Shown piece by piece: positions 1-6,397 of a stretch of DNA of 7,639 nt (the first letter of the stretch is position 1; the number at the start of each line of letters is the position of its first letter). Position numbers and translations under genes: made by a program. The notes under the pieces were generated by a model, which searched no databases, had not been told where the DNA came from, and saw nothing but the letters and a program-made list of their open reading frames with translations. Source of the stretch: UMGS1307 sp964523005 (lineage in GTDB: Bacteria > Bacillota > Clostridia > Oscillospirales > CAG-382); the NCBI GenBank assembly GCA_964523005.1, contig CAZFZL010000073.1, positions 1 through 7,639 on the forward strand, read 5' to 3'.

Positions 1-34
1 TATTATTGATAAAGTAAGAGATAAAACAGCGCAC

Positions 35-64
35 AAAAAAAGCCCGTCGATTTCTCGACGGGCT
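35..64 (-). terminator. Rho-independent terminator downstream of lysS
   Basis: A perfect 10-bp inverted repeat (agcccgtcga at 41-50 and tcgacgggct at 55-64) encloses a 4-nt loop. On the minus strand it is followed directly by a run of seven T (41-35). This is a textbook intrinsic terminator for transcription leaving lysS. On the plus strand there is no T run after the stem, so it is directional. It lies about 170 nt beyond the lysS stop and is the only strong terminator in the window, so it probably ends the whole seven-gene transcript. Confidence 0.95.
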
Positions 65-72
65 AATAAGCG

Positions 73-116
73 TATCACGATATATTAAGATATATCACAC
101 TATATTAAGTTATATG
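73..116. repeat. 20-bp tandem repeat with TATAT pentamers every 10 bp
   Basis: Two adjacent 20-bp units (73-92 and 93-112) match at 17 of 20 positions. Each unit has a 10-bp sub-period, so TATAT occurs at 81, 91, 101 and 111, separated by the pentamers taaga, cacac and taagt. The array lies in the untranslated region between the lysS stop and its terminator. It could be replication slippage or a DNA-shape element, because TA steps in phase with the helix make a flexible segment. No function can be assigned from sequence alone. Confidence 0.7.
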
Positions 117-139
117 AGCTTACAGTGCAAAACCTTCGC

Positions 140-183
140 ATTGGATTAAACTTGGGAGTAAATTGGATTAAGCTATGGCTTAA
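140..183. repeat. Short direct repeat pair and adjoining inverted repeat in lysS 3' region
   Basis: The 10-mer attggattaa occurs at 140-149 and again at 162-171, a 22-bp offset. The second copy runs into a perfect 6-bp inverted repeat, ttaagc (168-173) and gcttaa (178-183), with a 4-nt loop. The stem is short and no T run follows it on either strand, so it is not a convincing terminator. It could form a small hairpin in the lysS 3' untranslated RNA. Confidence 0.45.
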
Positions 184-190
184 ATGTTTA

Positions 191-216
191 ATATATCCTC
201 ATATATGCTTATATAC
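191..216. repeat. Second 10-bp-phased ATATA array
   Basis: ATATA recurs at 191, 201 and 211, an exact 10-bp period, with unrelated pentamers between (tcctc, tgctt). This repeats the design of the array at 73-116 but is separated from it by about 75 bp. It begins about 18 nt beyond the lysS stop codon. It contains no open reading frame with a ribosome binding site. Confidence 0.5.
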
Positions 217-233
217 GGAGATGTTTGGAGACT

Positions 234-1730
234 TTAGTTATCCAAAGGCTTCATCGTGGGGAACAGGAGTACGTCGCGTATTGAAGCGCTGTCGGTGAGA
301 AGCATTACGAGTCTGTCGATACCGAAGCCGAGACCGCCGGTCGGAGGCATACCGTATTCGAGAGCCGTTACGAAATCGTAATCCACCTCGCTCTTGCTGT
401 TCGGGTCTTCCGCGTGCTTCGCTGCTACCTGTTTTTCAAAGCGTTCCTTCTGGTCGATTGGGTCATTCAGCTCGCTGAAGGCGTTGCCATACTCCGTAGC
501 GTCAATGAAATACTCGAACCGCTCCGTGAACGCCGGATCGTCAGGCTTGCGCTTTGCGAGAGGGCTGTTTTCGACAGGGTAGTCATAGATAAATGTCGGT
601 TGGATGAGGTTTTCCTCTGCGAACGCATCGAAAAGCTCGGCAAGAACGGTGCCCTTGGTCGCATCGGCAGGGACATCGACATGCTTTTCCTTCGCACACG
701 CACGCGCGTCATCGTCGCTTTTCCAATCGTAATAGTCGCAGCCGGAATATATTTTGACTGCTTCAGCCATCGTCAGCCGCTCCCAATGACCCATATCTAT
801 CTCTTTGCTCTGATATGTTATGAGCGTGCTGCCGCATATTTTTTTAGTCAGCTCAGTATATAGCTCTTCGACAAGATCCATCATTCCGTGATAATCCGTA
901 AACGCCTGATACAGCTCGACCGTTGTGAATTCGGGATTGTGTTTCGTGTCCATTCCCTCGTTGCGGAATATCCTTCCGACCTCGTACACGCGGTCCATAC
1001 CTCCGACAATAAGCCTTTTTAGATAAAGCTCCGTCTCGATCCTCAGGTACATATCCATGTCGAGTGTGTTGTGATGCGTTTTGAAAGGACGCGCGGACGC
1101 GCCTATTTCAAGCGGAACGAGTATAGGCGTGTCGACCTCAAGAAATCCGCGTGAATCGAGATAATTTCTTATCTGCTTGAGTATCATTGAACGCTTGTAA
1201 AAGGTATCGCGTACTTCGGGGTTGACGATAAGGTCAACGTAACGTTGACGGTAACGGGTATCGGTATCCTTGAGTCCGTGAAATTTTTCCGGAAGGGGAA
1301 GGAGTGCCTTTGAAAGCAGAGTAATGCTCTTCGTGTGGATCGAGATCTCGCCGCGGCGCGTCCGGAAAACAAATCCGCTAAGTCCCACTACATCGCCTAT
1401 ATCCCATTTTTTGAAGTCAGCCCATGCTTCTTCTCCGAGATCGTCTATGCGTGCGTATGCCTGTATGCGTCCCGACGAATCAAGGATATCGATAAAGTTC
1501 GCTTTACCCATATCGCGGCGCGACATAAGACGTCCGGCTATACTGACATCCTTGTTCTCATACGCTTCAAAGTTGTTCTTTATATCAGTGATCAATGTGT
1601 CAACATCGTATTTGACTATGCGGTACGGATCGCGTCCCGATGCCTTCAGCTCGCTGAGCTTTGAACGTCTGACGGCGAGCTCGTTTGCCTCTTCGTTTGA
1701 GGGTGTGGAAATGTTGATGTTATTGTCCAT
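234..1730 (-). CDS. lysS: Lysyl-tRNA synthetase, class II (LysRS)
   Basis: This cytoplasmic enzyme charges tRNA-Lys with lysine using ATP. The 498-aa product has the usual length of bacterial class II LysRS. Residues about 60-140 form the N-terminal OB-fold anticodon-binding domain (VSIAGRLMSRR, then FIDILDSSG). The class II catalytic core follows: motif 1 near 190-203 (GFLEVDTPIL), the ARPF/THHN segment at 213-221, motif 2 at 252-272 (GRIFRNEG and HNPEFTTVE) and motif 3 at 465-473 (GGLGFGIDR). The C-terminus (LLFPTMKP) is also typical. The ATG start at 1730 has a GGAG ribosome binding site 7 nt upstream, and that site overlaps the greA stop 11 nt away, so the two genes are probably translationally coupled. 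It is the last gene before the terminator. One oddity: the residue before GASARPF is Ile209, where many LysRS have Gly. Confidence 0.98.
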   Translation of the reverse strand: MDNNINISTPSNEEANELAVRRSKLSELKASGRDPYRIVKYDVDTLITDIKNNFEAYENKDVSIAGRLMSRRDMGKANFIDILDSSGRIQAYARIDDLGEEAWADFKKWDIGDVVGLSGFVFRTRRGEISIHTKSITLLSKALLPLPEKFHGLKDTDTRYRQRYVDLIVNPEVRDTFYKRSMILKQIRNYLDSRGFLEVDTPILVPLEIGASARPFKTHHNTLDMDMYLRIETELYLKRLIVGGMDRVYEVGRIFRNEGMDTKHNPEFTTVELYQAFTDYHGMMDLVEELYTELTKKICGSTLITYQSKEIDMGHWERLTMAEAVKIYSGCDYYDWKSDDDARACAKEKHVDVPADATKGTVLAELFDAFAEENLIQPTFIYDYPVENSPLAKRKPDDPAFTERFEYFIDATEYGNAFSELNDPIDQKERFEKQVAAKHAEDPNSKSEVDYDFVTALEYGMPPTGGLGFGIDRLVMLLTDSASIRDVLLFPTMKPLDN

Positions 1731-1741
1731 AAATTGCTCCG

Positions 1742-2221
1742 TTATATTTTTGAGATTGAAATGATGTTGTATTTATCAACACCGGCAGGTGTTTCAACGT
1801 TTACGTTGTCGCCGATGCGTGCGCCGATTAGCGCTTTGCCGAGCGGTGATTCATCGGATATGATGCCGTTGAACGGATCGCATTCCGTCGGGCCGACAAT
1901 GGAGTATTCGCATTCTTCGTCGAGCGTCAGATCGTATATTTTCACCTTGCAGCCAACGCCTATCACATCAGTGCGTATTTTGTCGTCTTCGAGAATCTTT
2001 GCGTTTTTGATCGTCGCTTCAAGATGAGCAATCCTGCCCTCAACATCAGCCTGTTCGTTCTTTGCTTCGTCATACTCGCTGTTTTCCGAAAGATCTCCGA
2101 AGGCGCGTGCCTTCTGGAGCGCAATAGAAACTTCCTTGCGTTTTACCGTGATAAGATATTCGAGATCGCTCTGAAGCTTCTCATAGCCTTCCTTACTGAC
2201 AAAAATCTGTTTTGCGCTCAT
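1742..2221 (-). CDS. greA: Transcription elongation factor GreA
   Basis: GreA enters the RNA polymerase secondary channel and stimulates cleavage of backtracked transcripts. The 159-aa protein has the usual GreA length. It has an N-terminal antiparallel coiled coil (about 10-75) with the tip sequence GDLSENSEYDEAK; D43 and E46 correspond to the acidic pair that positions the catalytic metal (D41/E44 in Escherichia coli GreA). The C-terminal FKBP-like globular domain contains the family signature SPLGKALIGARIGD. The ATG is preceded by AAGGAG at 7-nt spacing, and this site overlaps the TAA stop of the upstream protease gene (11-nt gap). The lysS site in turn overlaps the greA stop. A greA-lysS neighbourhood is common in Firmicutes. 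Confidence 0.97.
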   Translation of the reverse strand: MSAKQIFVSKEGYEKLQSDLEYLITVKRKEVSIALQKARAFGDLSENSEYDEAKNEQADVEGRIAHLEATIKNAKILEDDKIRTDVIGVGCKVKIYDLTLDEECEYSIVGPTECDPFNGIISDESPLGKALIGARIGDNVNVETPAGVDKYNIISISKI

Positions 2222-2232
2222 AATAATTCTCC

Positions 2233-3471
2233 TTATTCGTTAGTTAATATTAAAATTGCTTTTTGGAGCTGCGGATCTTCTTCATATGTGAGTTTATAGA
2301 AGTTGTCCTGCTGTTGTTTCGTAAGTGTTACCTCGATGTCAGGCGCGATCCCGACACCTTCATAATTATCGCCGTATGGCGGATTATACAGGTTGGTCGA
2401 CAGAACAACACCGCTTCCGTCAGAAAGCTGATAGACCGTTTGCATTGTGCCTTTGCCGAAAGTGTTCGTGCCAATGGAAGTTGCTTTTTCATAATCACGA
2501 AGCGCTGATGTAAACAACTCTGCCGCTGATGCGGTGCTGCCATTGATAAGAACAGCCATCGGAGCATCAAGCCGGTGTTCCTCATCGGATGTCTTTATCT
2601 GCTCCTTGCCGTCAGCTGATTCAATACGGACTATCGGACCTTCGGGGAGCAGCATATCGAGAACCTCGGTGATGGCGGTAAGATTTCCGCCCGGGTTGCC
2701 GCGAACATCGAAAATATAATATTTTGCGCTGTCTTGTTTTGCATTCTCAAGTGCTGCGGCAAATTCGCCCGATGTGGGCGTGTTGAACTGCGAAATTTTA
2801 ATATACGCGATGTTGCCGTTGATAAGATCATATGTGACTGTCGTCTCGGTTACCTGTCGGAGCGTGACGGTAATGGTTTCTTCGGCGGAATAATCCGGAG
2901 CACGTTTTACGGTGATGACTCTTTTGTCTCCGATTTCACCCTTGACGGCGAGTACTGCCTGATTATATGTCGAAGCGGTGACTGCTATTCCTTCAACGGA
3001 GGTTATCACGTCGCCTGCCGACAGCCCTGCATCGAGCGCTGGCGAATCCTCCATAATTCCGGTTATATATATTCCGCCGATATCTTCGTCATATACGACG
3101 TAAACACCTATGCCTACAAGCTTACTGTTCATTGCAGCCAGATAGCTTGCCATACTGTCAGCGGAATAATAAGTCGAATACTTGTCGTCAAGTCCCGCGA
3201 TATATCCTGTCATAACGTAATCTGAAAGATAGTCTTCGTCAATACCCTTAATATAAAGAGATCGCACGAGCTTGTCAAGCTCGAGCAGCTTATCATAAAG
3301 CTCGGAATTGACCTCCGACGTATCGCTGTTGTTTTGCGAAGCATCGCCGGACGCGTTATCATCGGGCGTCTTAAATATGACTGATGAGATCGAATAGGTC
3401 GCGACGAAAGTCATAACGCAGCATAGCAGACAAATAAAGATCGTCGTACCGAGTGATATAGTCTTTTTCAT
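2233..3471 (-). CDS. S41-family carboxy-terminal processing protease (CtpA/CtpB-like) with PDZ domain
   Basis: This is a predicted membrane-anchored serine protease acting outside the membrane. Residues 1-33 are a Lys-started hydrophobic segment that looks like an uncleaved anchor. A Ser/Asp/Asn-rich linker follows (34-55), then an N-terminal helical part, a PDZ domain at about 115-190 (DSPALDAGLSAGDVI) and the S41 catalytic core at about 218-380. The family's Ser-Lys-Gln catalytic set is visible: S315 in GSTASAAE, K340 in FGKG and Q344, spaced 25 and 29 residues apart as in CtpB-type enzymes. The 412-aa length is ordinary. The ATG has an AGGAAGG site 10 nt upstream. It lies after ftsE, ftsX and the M23 gene, and I recall ctpB beside ftsEX in Bacillus subtilis too, so exported wall enzymes or their partners are candidate substrates. 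That role is inferred. Confidence 0.94.
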   Translation of the reverse strand: MKKTISLGTTIFICLLCCVMTFVATYSISSVIFKTPDDNASGDASQNNSDTSEVNSELYDKLLELDKLVRSLYIKGIDEDYLSDYVMTGYIAGLDDKYSTYYSADSMASYLAAMNSKLVGIGVYVVYDEDIGGIYITGIMEDSPALDAGLSAGDVITSVEGIAVTASTYNQAVLAVKGEIGDKRVITVKRAPDYSAEETITVTLRQVTETTVTYDLINGNIAYIKISQFNTPTSGEFAAALENAKQDSAKYYIFDVRGNPGGNLTAITEVLDMLLPEGPIVRIESADGKEQIKTSDEEHRLDAPMAVLINGSTASAAELFTSALRDYEKATSIGTNTFGKGTMQTVYQLSDGSGVVLSTNLYNPPYGDNYEGVGIAPDIEVTLTKQQQDNFYKLTYEEDPQLQKAILILTNE

Positions 3472-3502
3472 AATTGATGTGCCTTCCTGAATCTAAAGAA
3501 CA

Positions 3503-3531
3503 GAGAAGTGCCATGTGCTCAGGCACTTCTC
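3503..3531 (-). terminator. Intercistronic hairpin, possible attenuator or partial terminator
   Basis: A perfect 10-bp inverted repeat (gagaagtgcc at 3503-3512, ggcacttctc at 3522-3531) with a 9-nt loop lies in the only sizeable gap inside the operon (91 nt, between the M23 and S41 genes). On the minus strand the stem is followed by TGTTCTTTAG, which is T-rich but interrupted. It is therefore weaker than the terminator at 35-64. It could reduce readthrough into the downstream three genes, protect the 3' end of the upstream message or mark a processing site. I see no convincing new promoter in this gap. Confidence 0.55.
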
Positions 3532-3562
3532 CGGGGTAATATATGATTTATACAAGCGTCGT

Positions 3563-4798
3563 CTATCTTGCTCTGCTTGTGAATGATGAGGTGTTGAGAT
3601 AGACAAAATTGCCTTCTTTATCCTTGGTCTCCGGGTCAACAAAAACGCCGTTGACTTTTACGCCGAAATGGAGATGCGGTCCGGTTGATTTACCGGTGTT
3701 TCCGGAATATGCGATAAGCTGTCCCTTGACGATGGTGTCGTTGACTGATACGAGCAGCTTGCTGTTGTGTGCATAATACGTCTGTATCCCTCCGCCGTGA
3801 TATATGACTATCAGCCAACCGTAGCCGCCCCTGTATTCACTCATGACGACCGTACCGTCTTCTACAGCATATACCTCTGTTCCGGTATCACACGGGAAGT
3901 CTATACCGTAGTGGTAATCAGGCTCGCCGTAAAGAGTTCTCCAGCCATAAGGTGAGGATACGCGTTTCCATACGCTCGGCAGCGGGCGCGCCCAGTTTCC
4001 CGAAGCTTTATATTCCTTATCCTGTATGAGGGCGATAAGTGATTCGATTTCGTCATCGATGTCCTTCAATTCGCCTGCCATAGAAGTAATCGTATCTACC
4101 TTGTTTTGCTCCTTCGCGGCATATTCAGCCTGAAGCTCGTCAAGCTGAGCGAGCTTGTCTGACTGTTCTGTACGAAGATCCTCCTGATCCTGCTTGAGCA
4201 GCGTGAGTGTCTCTATTGCGTTATTATATTCCTGTTGGCTCGTTTCAAGCTTTTCCTTGCTTTCTTCTATACTGTCCATGAGTGATTGACTGTACTCAAG
4301 AATATTGGTGGAAAAATCAAGCCTTGTCAGAAAGTCGCTGAAGCTGTCTGATTGAAATATGATCTCAAATACGCTCGCGTCGCCTTTTATAAAAGAATAG
4401 CGGACTATCTGAGTGTAATTGTCAAGATACTCGTCGAGCTTTTTTGAAAGCTTTTCTATATCGGTCGAGAGGGAAGCGACGATCGGCTCGTAAGCTGTTA
4501 TGAGCGAGGCGAGTGTGGTTATCTGATCGTCTATGTATACTATGTCTTCCTCAACACTCATTTTGTCGGCTTCAAGCTTAGTGAGTGTGTTTTTTATAGC
4601 TTCCAGTTCTTTTTTTGCGTTCTCACGCGCTGCGACGATCTTGTCGTACTGACCTTGTATATTTTCCAGCTCTTTGTAATCTTCATCGATCGTCGTCTTG
4701 TCGCTCGCCGCGAGCGATCCGGACGCTGTAAGAAAAGAGAGCAGAAAAATCAATGCGGTGAATATTACAATGATTCTTTTTTTTGTGTTAGGTGTCAT
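3563..4798 (-). CDS. Secreted coiled-coil M23 (LytM) peptidoglycan metallopeptidase, FtsEX-linked
   Basis: This is a predicted exported murein endopeptidase under FtsEX control. Numbered from the ATG at 4798 (411 aa), residues 1-31 are a signal peptide: basic NTKKR, a long hydrophobic core, then ASGSLAAS. Long Glu/Lys/Gln-rich coiled coils cover about 40-150 and 170-262, split by a segment with YSFIKGD and DFLTRLDF that resembles the hinge of CwlO/PcsB-type proteins. A LytM domain fills about 270-395. All peptidase residues are present: zinc ligands H296, D300 and H377, and catalytic H344 and H375 (HYGID, YAH, GPHLHFG). This differs from E. coli EnvC, whose LytM domain is degenerate and only activates amidases. 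An alternative ATG at 4828 overlaps the ftsX stop as ATGA but lacks a well-placed ribosome binding site. I chose 4798 for its AGGAAGGA site and clean signal peptide. Confidence 0.93.
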   Translation of the reverse strand: MTPNTKKRIIVIFTALIFLLSFLTASGSLAASDKTTIDEDYKELENIQGQYDKIVAARENAKKELEAIKNTLTKLEADKMSVEEDIVYIDDQITTLASLITAYEPIVASLSTDIEKLSKKLDEYLDNYTQIVRYSFIKGDASVFEIIFQSDSFSDFLTRLDFSTNILEYSQSLMDSIEESKEKLETSQQEYNNAIETLTLLKQDQEDLRTEQSDKLAQLDELQAEYAAKEQNKVDTITSMAGELKDIDDEIESLIALIQDKEYKASGNWARPLPSVWKRVSSPYGWRTLYGEPDYHYGIDFPCDTGTEVYAVEDGTVVMSEYRGGYGWLIVIYHGGGIQTYYAHNSKLLVSVNDTIVKGQLIAYSGNTGKSTGPHLHFGVKVNGVFVDPETKDKEGNFVYLNTSSFTSRAR

Positions 4799-4808
4799 CA
4801 AAAATGGT

Positions 4809-4816
4809 TCCTTCCT
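4809..4816 (-). promoter_or_regulatory. Ribosome binding site that decides the M23 peptidase start
   Basis: On the minus strand these bases read AGGAAGGA, ending 10 nt before the ATG at 4798. The downstream S41 gene has the same arrangement (TTCAGGAAGG, then 10 nt, then ATG), which supports this start over the ATG at 4828. A TTG two codons before the chosen ATG (spacing 7) is a weaker alternative. Confidence 0.65.
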
Positions 4817-4824
4817 GAAAACCG

Positions 4825-5709
4825 TCATGAATGGAGATATTTCCTTATCGATATCGAGCTTGCGATTATTCCCGCGAATAGTCCTATTCCCAGGAACAGT
4901 ACGATAAACAGTGAAAGGAAATTGCTAAAAGGTATCACGGTAATGATATCATAGCTTGACAGCATATTCACCATGACATAATGGTACAGATAATACTGAA
5001 GCGCGAGTGCAATTCCGGCGGATATGACTCCGATAAATATACCTTCGATGATAAACGGTGTAGTGATAAACGTATTCGTCGCGCCGATGTTTTTCATAAG
5101 TATGATCTCTTTGCTGCGAGAAGCGATTGTCAGCTTTATGGTGATTATGATCACGAAGAACGATACGATGGCAAGTATCACGAGCAGCCACGTGCATATG
5201 ACGGTGACGGCGCTCTTGATTTCCTCGACACTCTCGGAAATTTCAAGCTGATCCTTGATATCGCTGATACCATCAATTTGACCGAGATGGTATTTGATCG
5301 TGGAGCTTTTGCTCACGTCATCAAATGACAGTTCGAATGACGCAGGCAAAGGATTGTTTGTATCGTCAAATATGTTCAGCAGATAATCCATACCGTTCTC
5401 GGCGTATTTATCCTTGAGCTTTTGCAGGTTTTCTTCTTTGGAAAAATAAGTGATCTCAGCATCGCCGGGAATGTTTTCAAGCTTTTCGTGTATTGCAAGC
5501 ACATCGGCGTCGTCCTCAAGGTATATCACGATCAGGTTCAGACCGTCTATCTCGCTCATGTTTGCGTCAATATTCTCGTTGAGTGTCCAGAACGAACCAA
5601 CGACGAGCATACAGAGCACGAGCACGAGTATGGATGCGGTTGACATAATGCTGTTTCGGAAAATCCCGTGAAATGCCTGCCTGATAAAATAGCCGATTTT
5701 AAAACGCAT
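4825..5709 (-). CDS. ftsX: Cell division/wall hydrolase regulator FtsX (ABC transporter-like permease)
   Basis: FtsX is the membrane subunit of the FtsEX complex. It passes ATP-driven movement from FtsE across the membrane to a peptidoglycan hydrolase. The 294-aa protein has the family's four-helix layout: TM1 about 22-42, a large extracellular domain about 45-160 (the expected hydrolase-docking part), TM2 about 167-192, TM3 about 216-240 and TM4 about 262-286. The cytoplasmic loop SRSKEIILMKNIGAT after TM2 is typical of FtsX. The N-terminus (RFKIGYFIRQAFHGIFRN) matches the usual FtsX start. I chose the ATG at 5709, which has GGGGGTGG at 5-nt spacing. A GTG at 5718, adding three residues, falls inside that site. 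The start overlaps ftsE by 11 nt, and its TGA lies 26 nt before the M23 start. Confidence 0.95.
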   Translation of the reverse strand: MRFKIGYFIRQAFHGIFRNSIMSTASILVLVLCMLVVGSFWTLNENIDANMSEIDGLNLIVIYLEDDADVLAIHEKLENIPGDAEITYFSKEENLQKLKDKYAENGMDYLLNIFDDTNNPLPASFELSFDDVSKSSTIKYHLGQIDGISDIKDQLEISESVEEIKSAVTVICTWLLVILAIVSFFVIIITIKLTIASRSKEIILMKNIGATNTFITTPFIIEGIFIGVISAGIALALQYYLYHYVMVNMLSSYDIITVIPFSNFLSLFIVLFLGIGLFAGIIASSISIRKYLHS

Positions 5710-6382
5710 TATAGCCACCCCCGATTTTATCGCTTACCACGATACCGTTGTCTATGGTGATGACGCGCTTTTTAAAATAATCCACGAGGTTTTTCTCGTG
5801 CGTGACGACTATGACAGTTTTGTCAAGCTTATTGATCCGAACGAGCAGATCCATGATTTCCAGGCTCATCTCAGGATCGATGTTGCCGGTCGGCTCGTCG
5901 GCGATGATGATCTGCGGATTGTTGACCATCGCGCGGGCGAAAGCAACGCGCTGCTGCTCGCCGCCGGAAAGCTCTCCGGGCATACAGTTATATTTGTCGC
6001 GAAGATTGACGATCTCAAGAAAATAATGAACGCGTTCGCGGATGACCTTCTTTTTTTCTCCGATCACCTGCATCGCGAAAGCGACGTTTTCATAGACAGT
6101 CATATTGTCAAAAAGTCTGAAATCCTGAAAAACGACTCCCATCGTGCGGCGCAGATAGGGCACCTTCCGCTGTGGGAGCTTTTCAAGCTTGAAATCGTTT
6201 ACGATAAGTGAGCCGGATTTAATACGCTCTTCACGCATCAGCAGTTTTGTAAGTGTCGTTTTGCCGGCGCCTGAATGACCGACAATGAAAACAAATTCAC
6301 CGTCGGAAATTGTAAGGTTTACGTTTTTTAGTGCCGTTGTACCATTTTTGTACGTCATCGTCACATCTTTGAACTGTATCAT
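5699..6382 (-). CDS. ftsE: Cell division ATP-binding protein FtsE
   Basis: FtsE is the cytoplasmic ATPase of FtsEX, which regulates cell-wall hydrolases rather than transporting a solute. The 227-aa protein has the normal FtsE length and every ABC ATPase motif: Walker A GHSGAGKTT (35-43), Q-loop Q86 in VVFQDFRL, signature LSGGEQQR (138-145), Walker B IIIADEP with catalytic E163, D-loop residue D169 and H-loop H195 (VVTHE). FRLFDNMTVYENVAFA is characteristic of FtsE. The ATG has an AGGA site 6 nt upstream. The gene lies 15 nt after the regulator and its last 11 nt overlap ftsX, which suggests coupled translation of the two partners. Confidence 0.97.
   Translation of the reverse strand: MIQFKDVTMTYKNGTTALKNVNLTISDGEFVFIVGHSGAGKTTLTKLLMREERIKSGSLIVNDFKLEKLPQRKVPYLRRTMGVVFQDFRLFDNMTVYENVAFAMQVIGEKKKVIRERVHYFLEIVNLRDKYNCMPGELSGGEQQRVAFARAMVNNPQIIIADEPTGNIDPEMSLEIMDLLVRINKLDKTVIVVTHEKNLVDYFKKRVITIDNGIVVSDKIGGGYNAF
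5715..5722 (-). promoter_or_regulatory. G-rich ribosome binding site of ftsX inside ftsE
   Basis: On the minus strand this reads GGGGGTGG, 5 nt before the ATG at 5709, and lies within the last codons of ftsE. It is an unusual variant of AGGAGG. The competing GTG start codon (5718-5716) is part of this same motif, so only one of the two uses is sensible. Confidence 0.5.
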
Positions 6383-6397
6383 TTCAAATCCTGTTTA

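Noticed and set aside
73..216. Repeats near the left end as a CRISPR array or a promoter
   Set aside because: The units are 10-20 bp with no unique 30-40 bp spacers, and the TATAT elements have no matching -35 boxes at 16-18 bp.
414..863. 149-codon open frame on the plus strand within lysS
   Set aside because: It lies wholly antisense to conserved LysRS catalytic sequence and has no recognisable protein features.
2734..3225. 163-codon open frame on the plus strand, antisense to the S41 protease gene
   Set aside because: It is the antisense shadow of a clearly conserved PDZ-S41 coding sequence, has no recognisable domain and lacks its own promoter.
4799..4828. ATG at 4828 as the M23 peptidase start, overlapping the ftsX TGA as ATGA
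   Set aside because: The overlap is attractive, but the nearest purine-rich site is too far upstream and the extension puts ten extra residues ahead of a normal signal peptide. The ATG at 4798 has AGGAAGGA. Not fully excluded.
5710..5718. GTG start for ftsX at 5718, three codons before the chosen ATG
   Set aside because: The GTG lies inside the GGGGGTGG motif that best serves as the ribosome binding site for the ATG at 5709, and nothing suitable lies upstream of the GTG.
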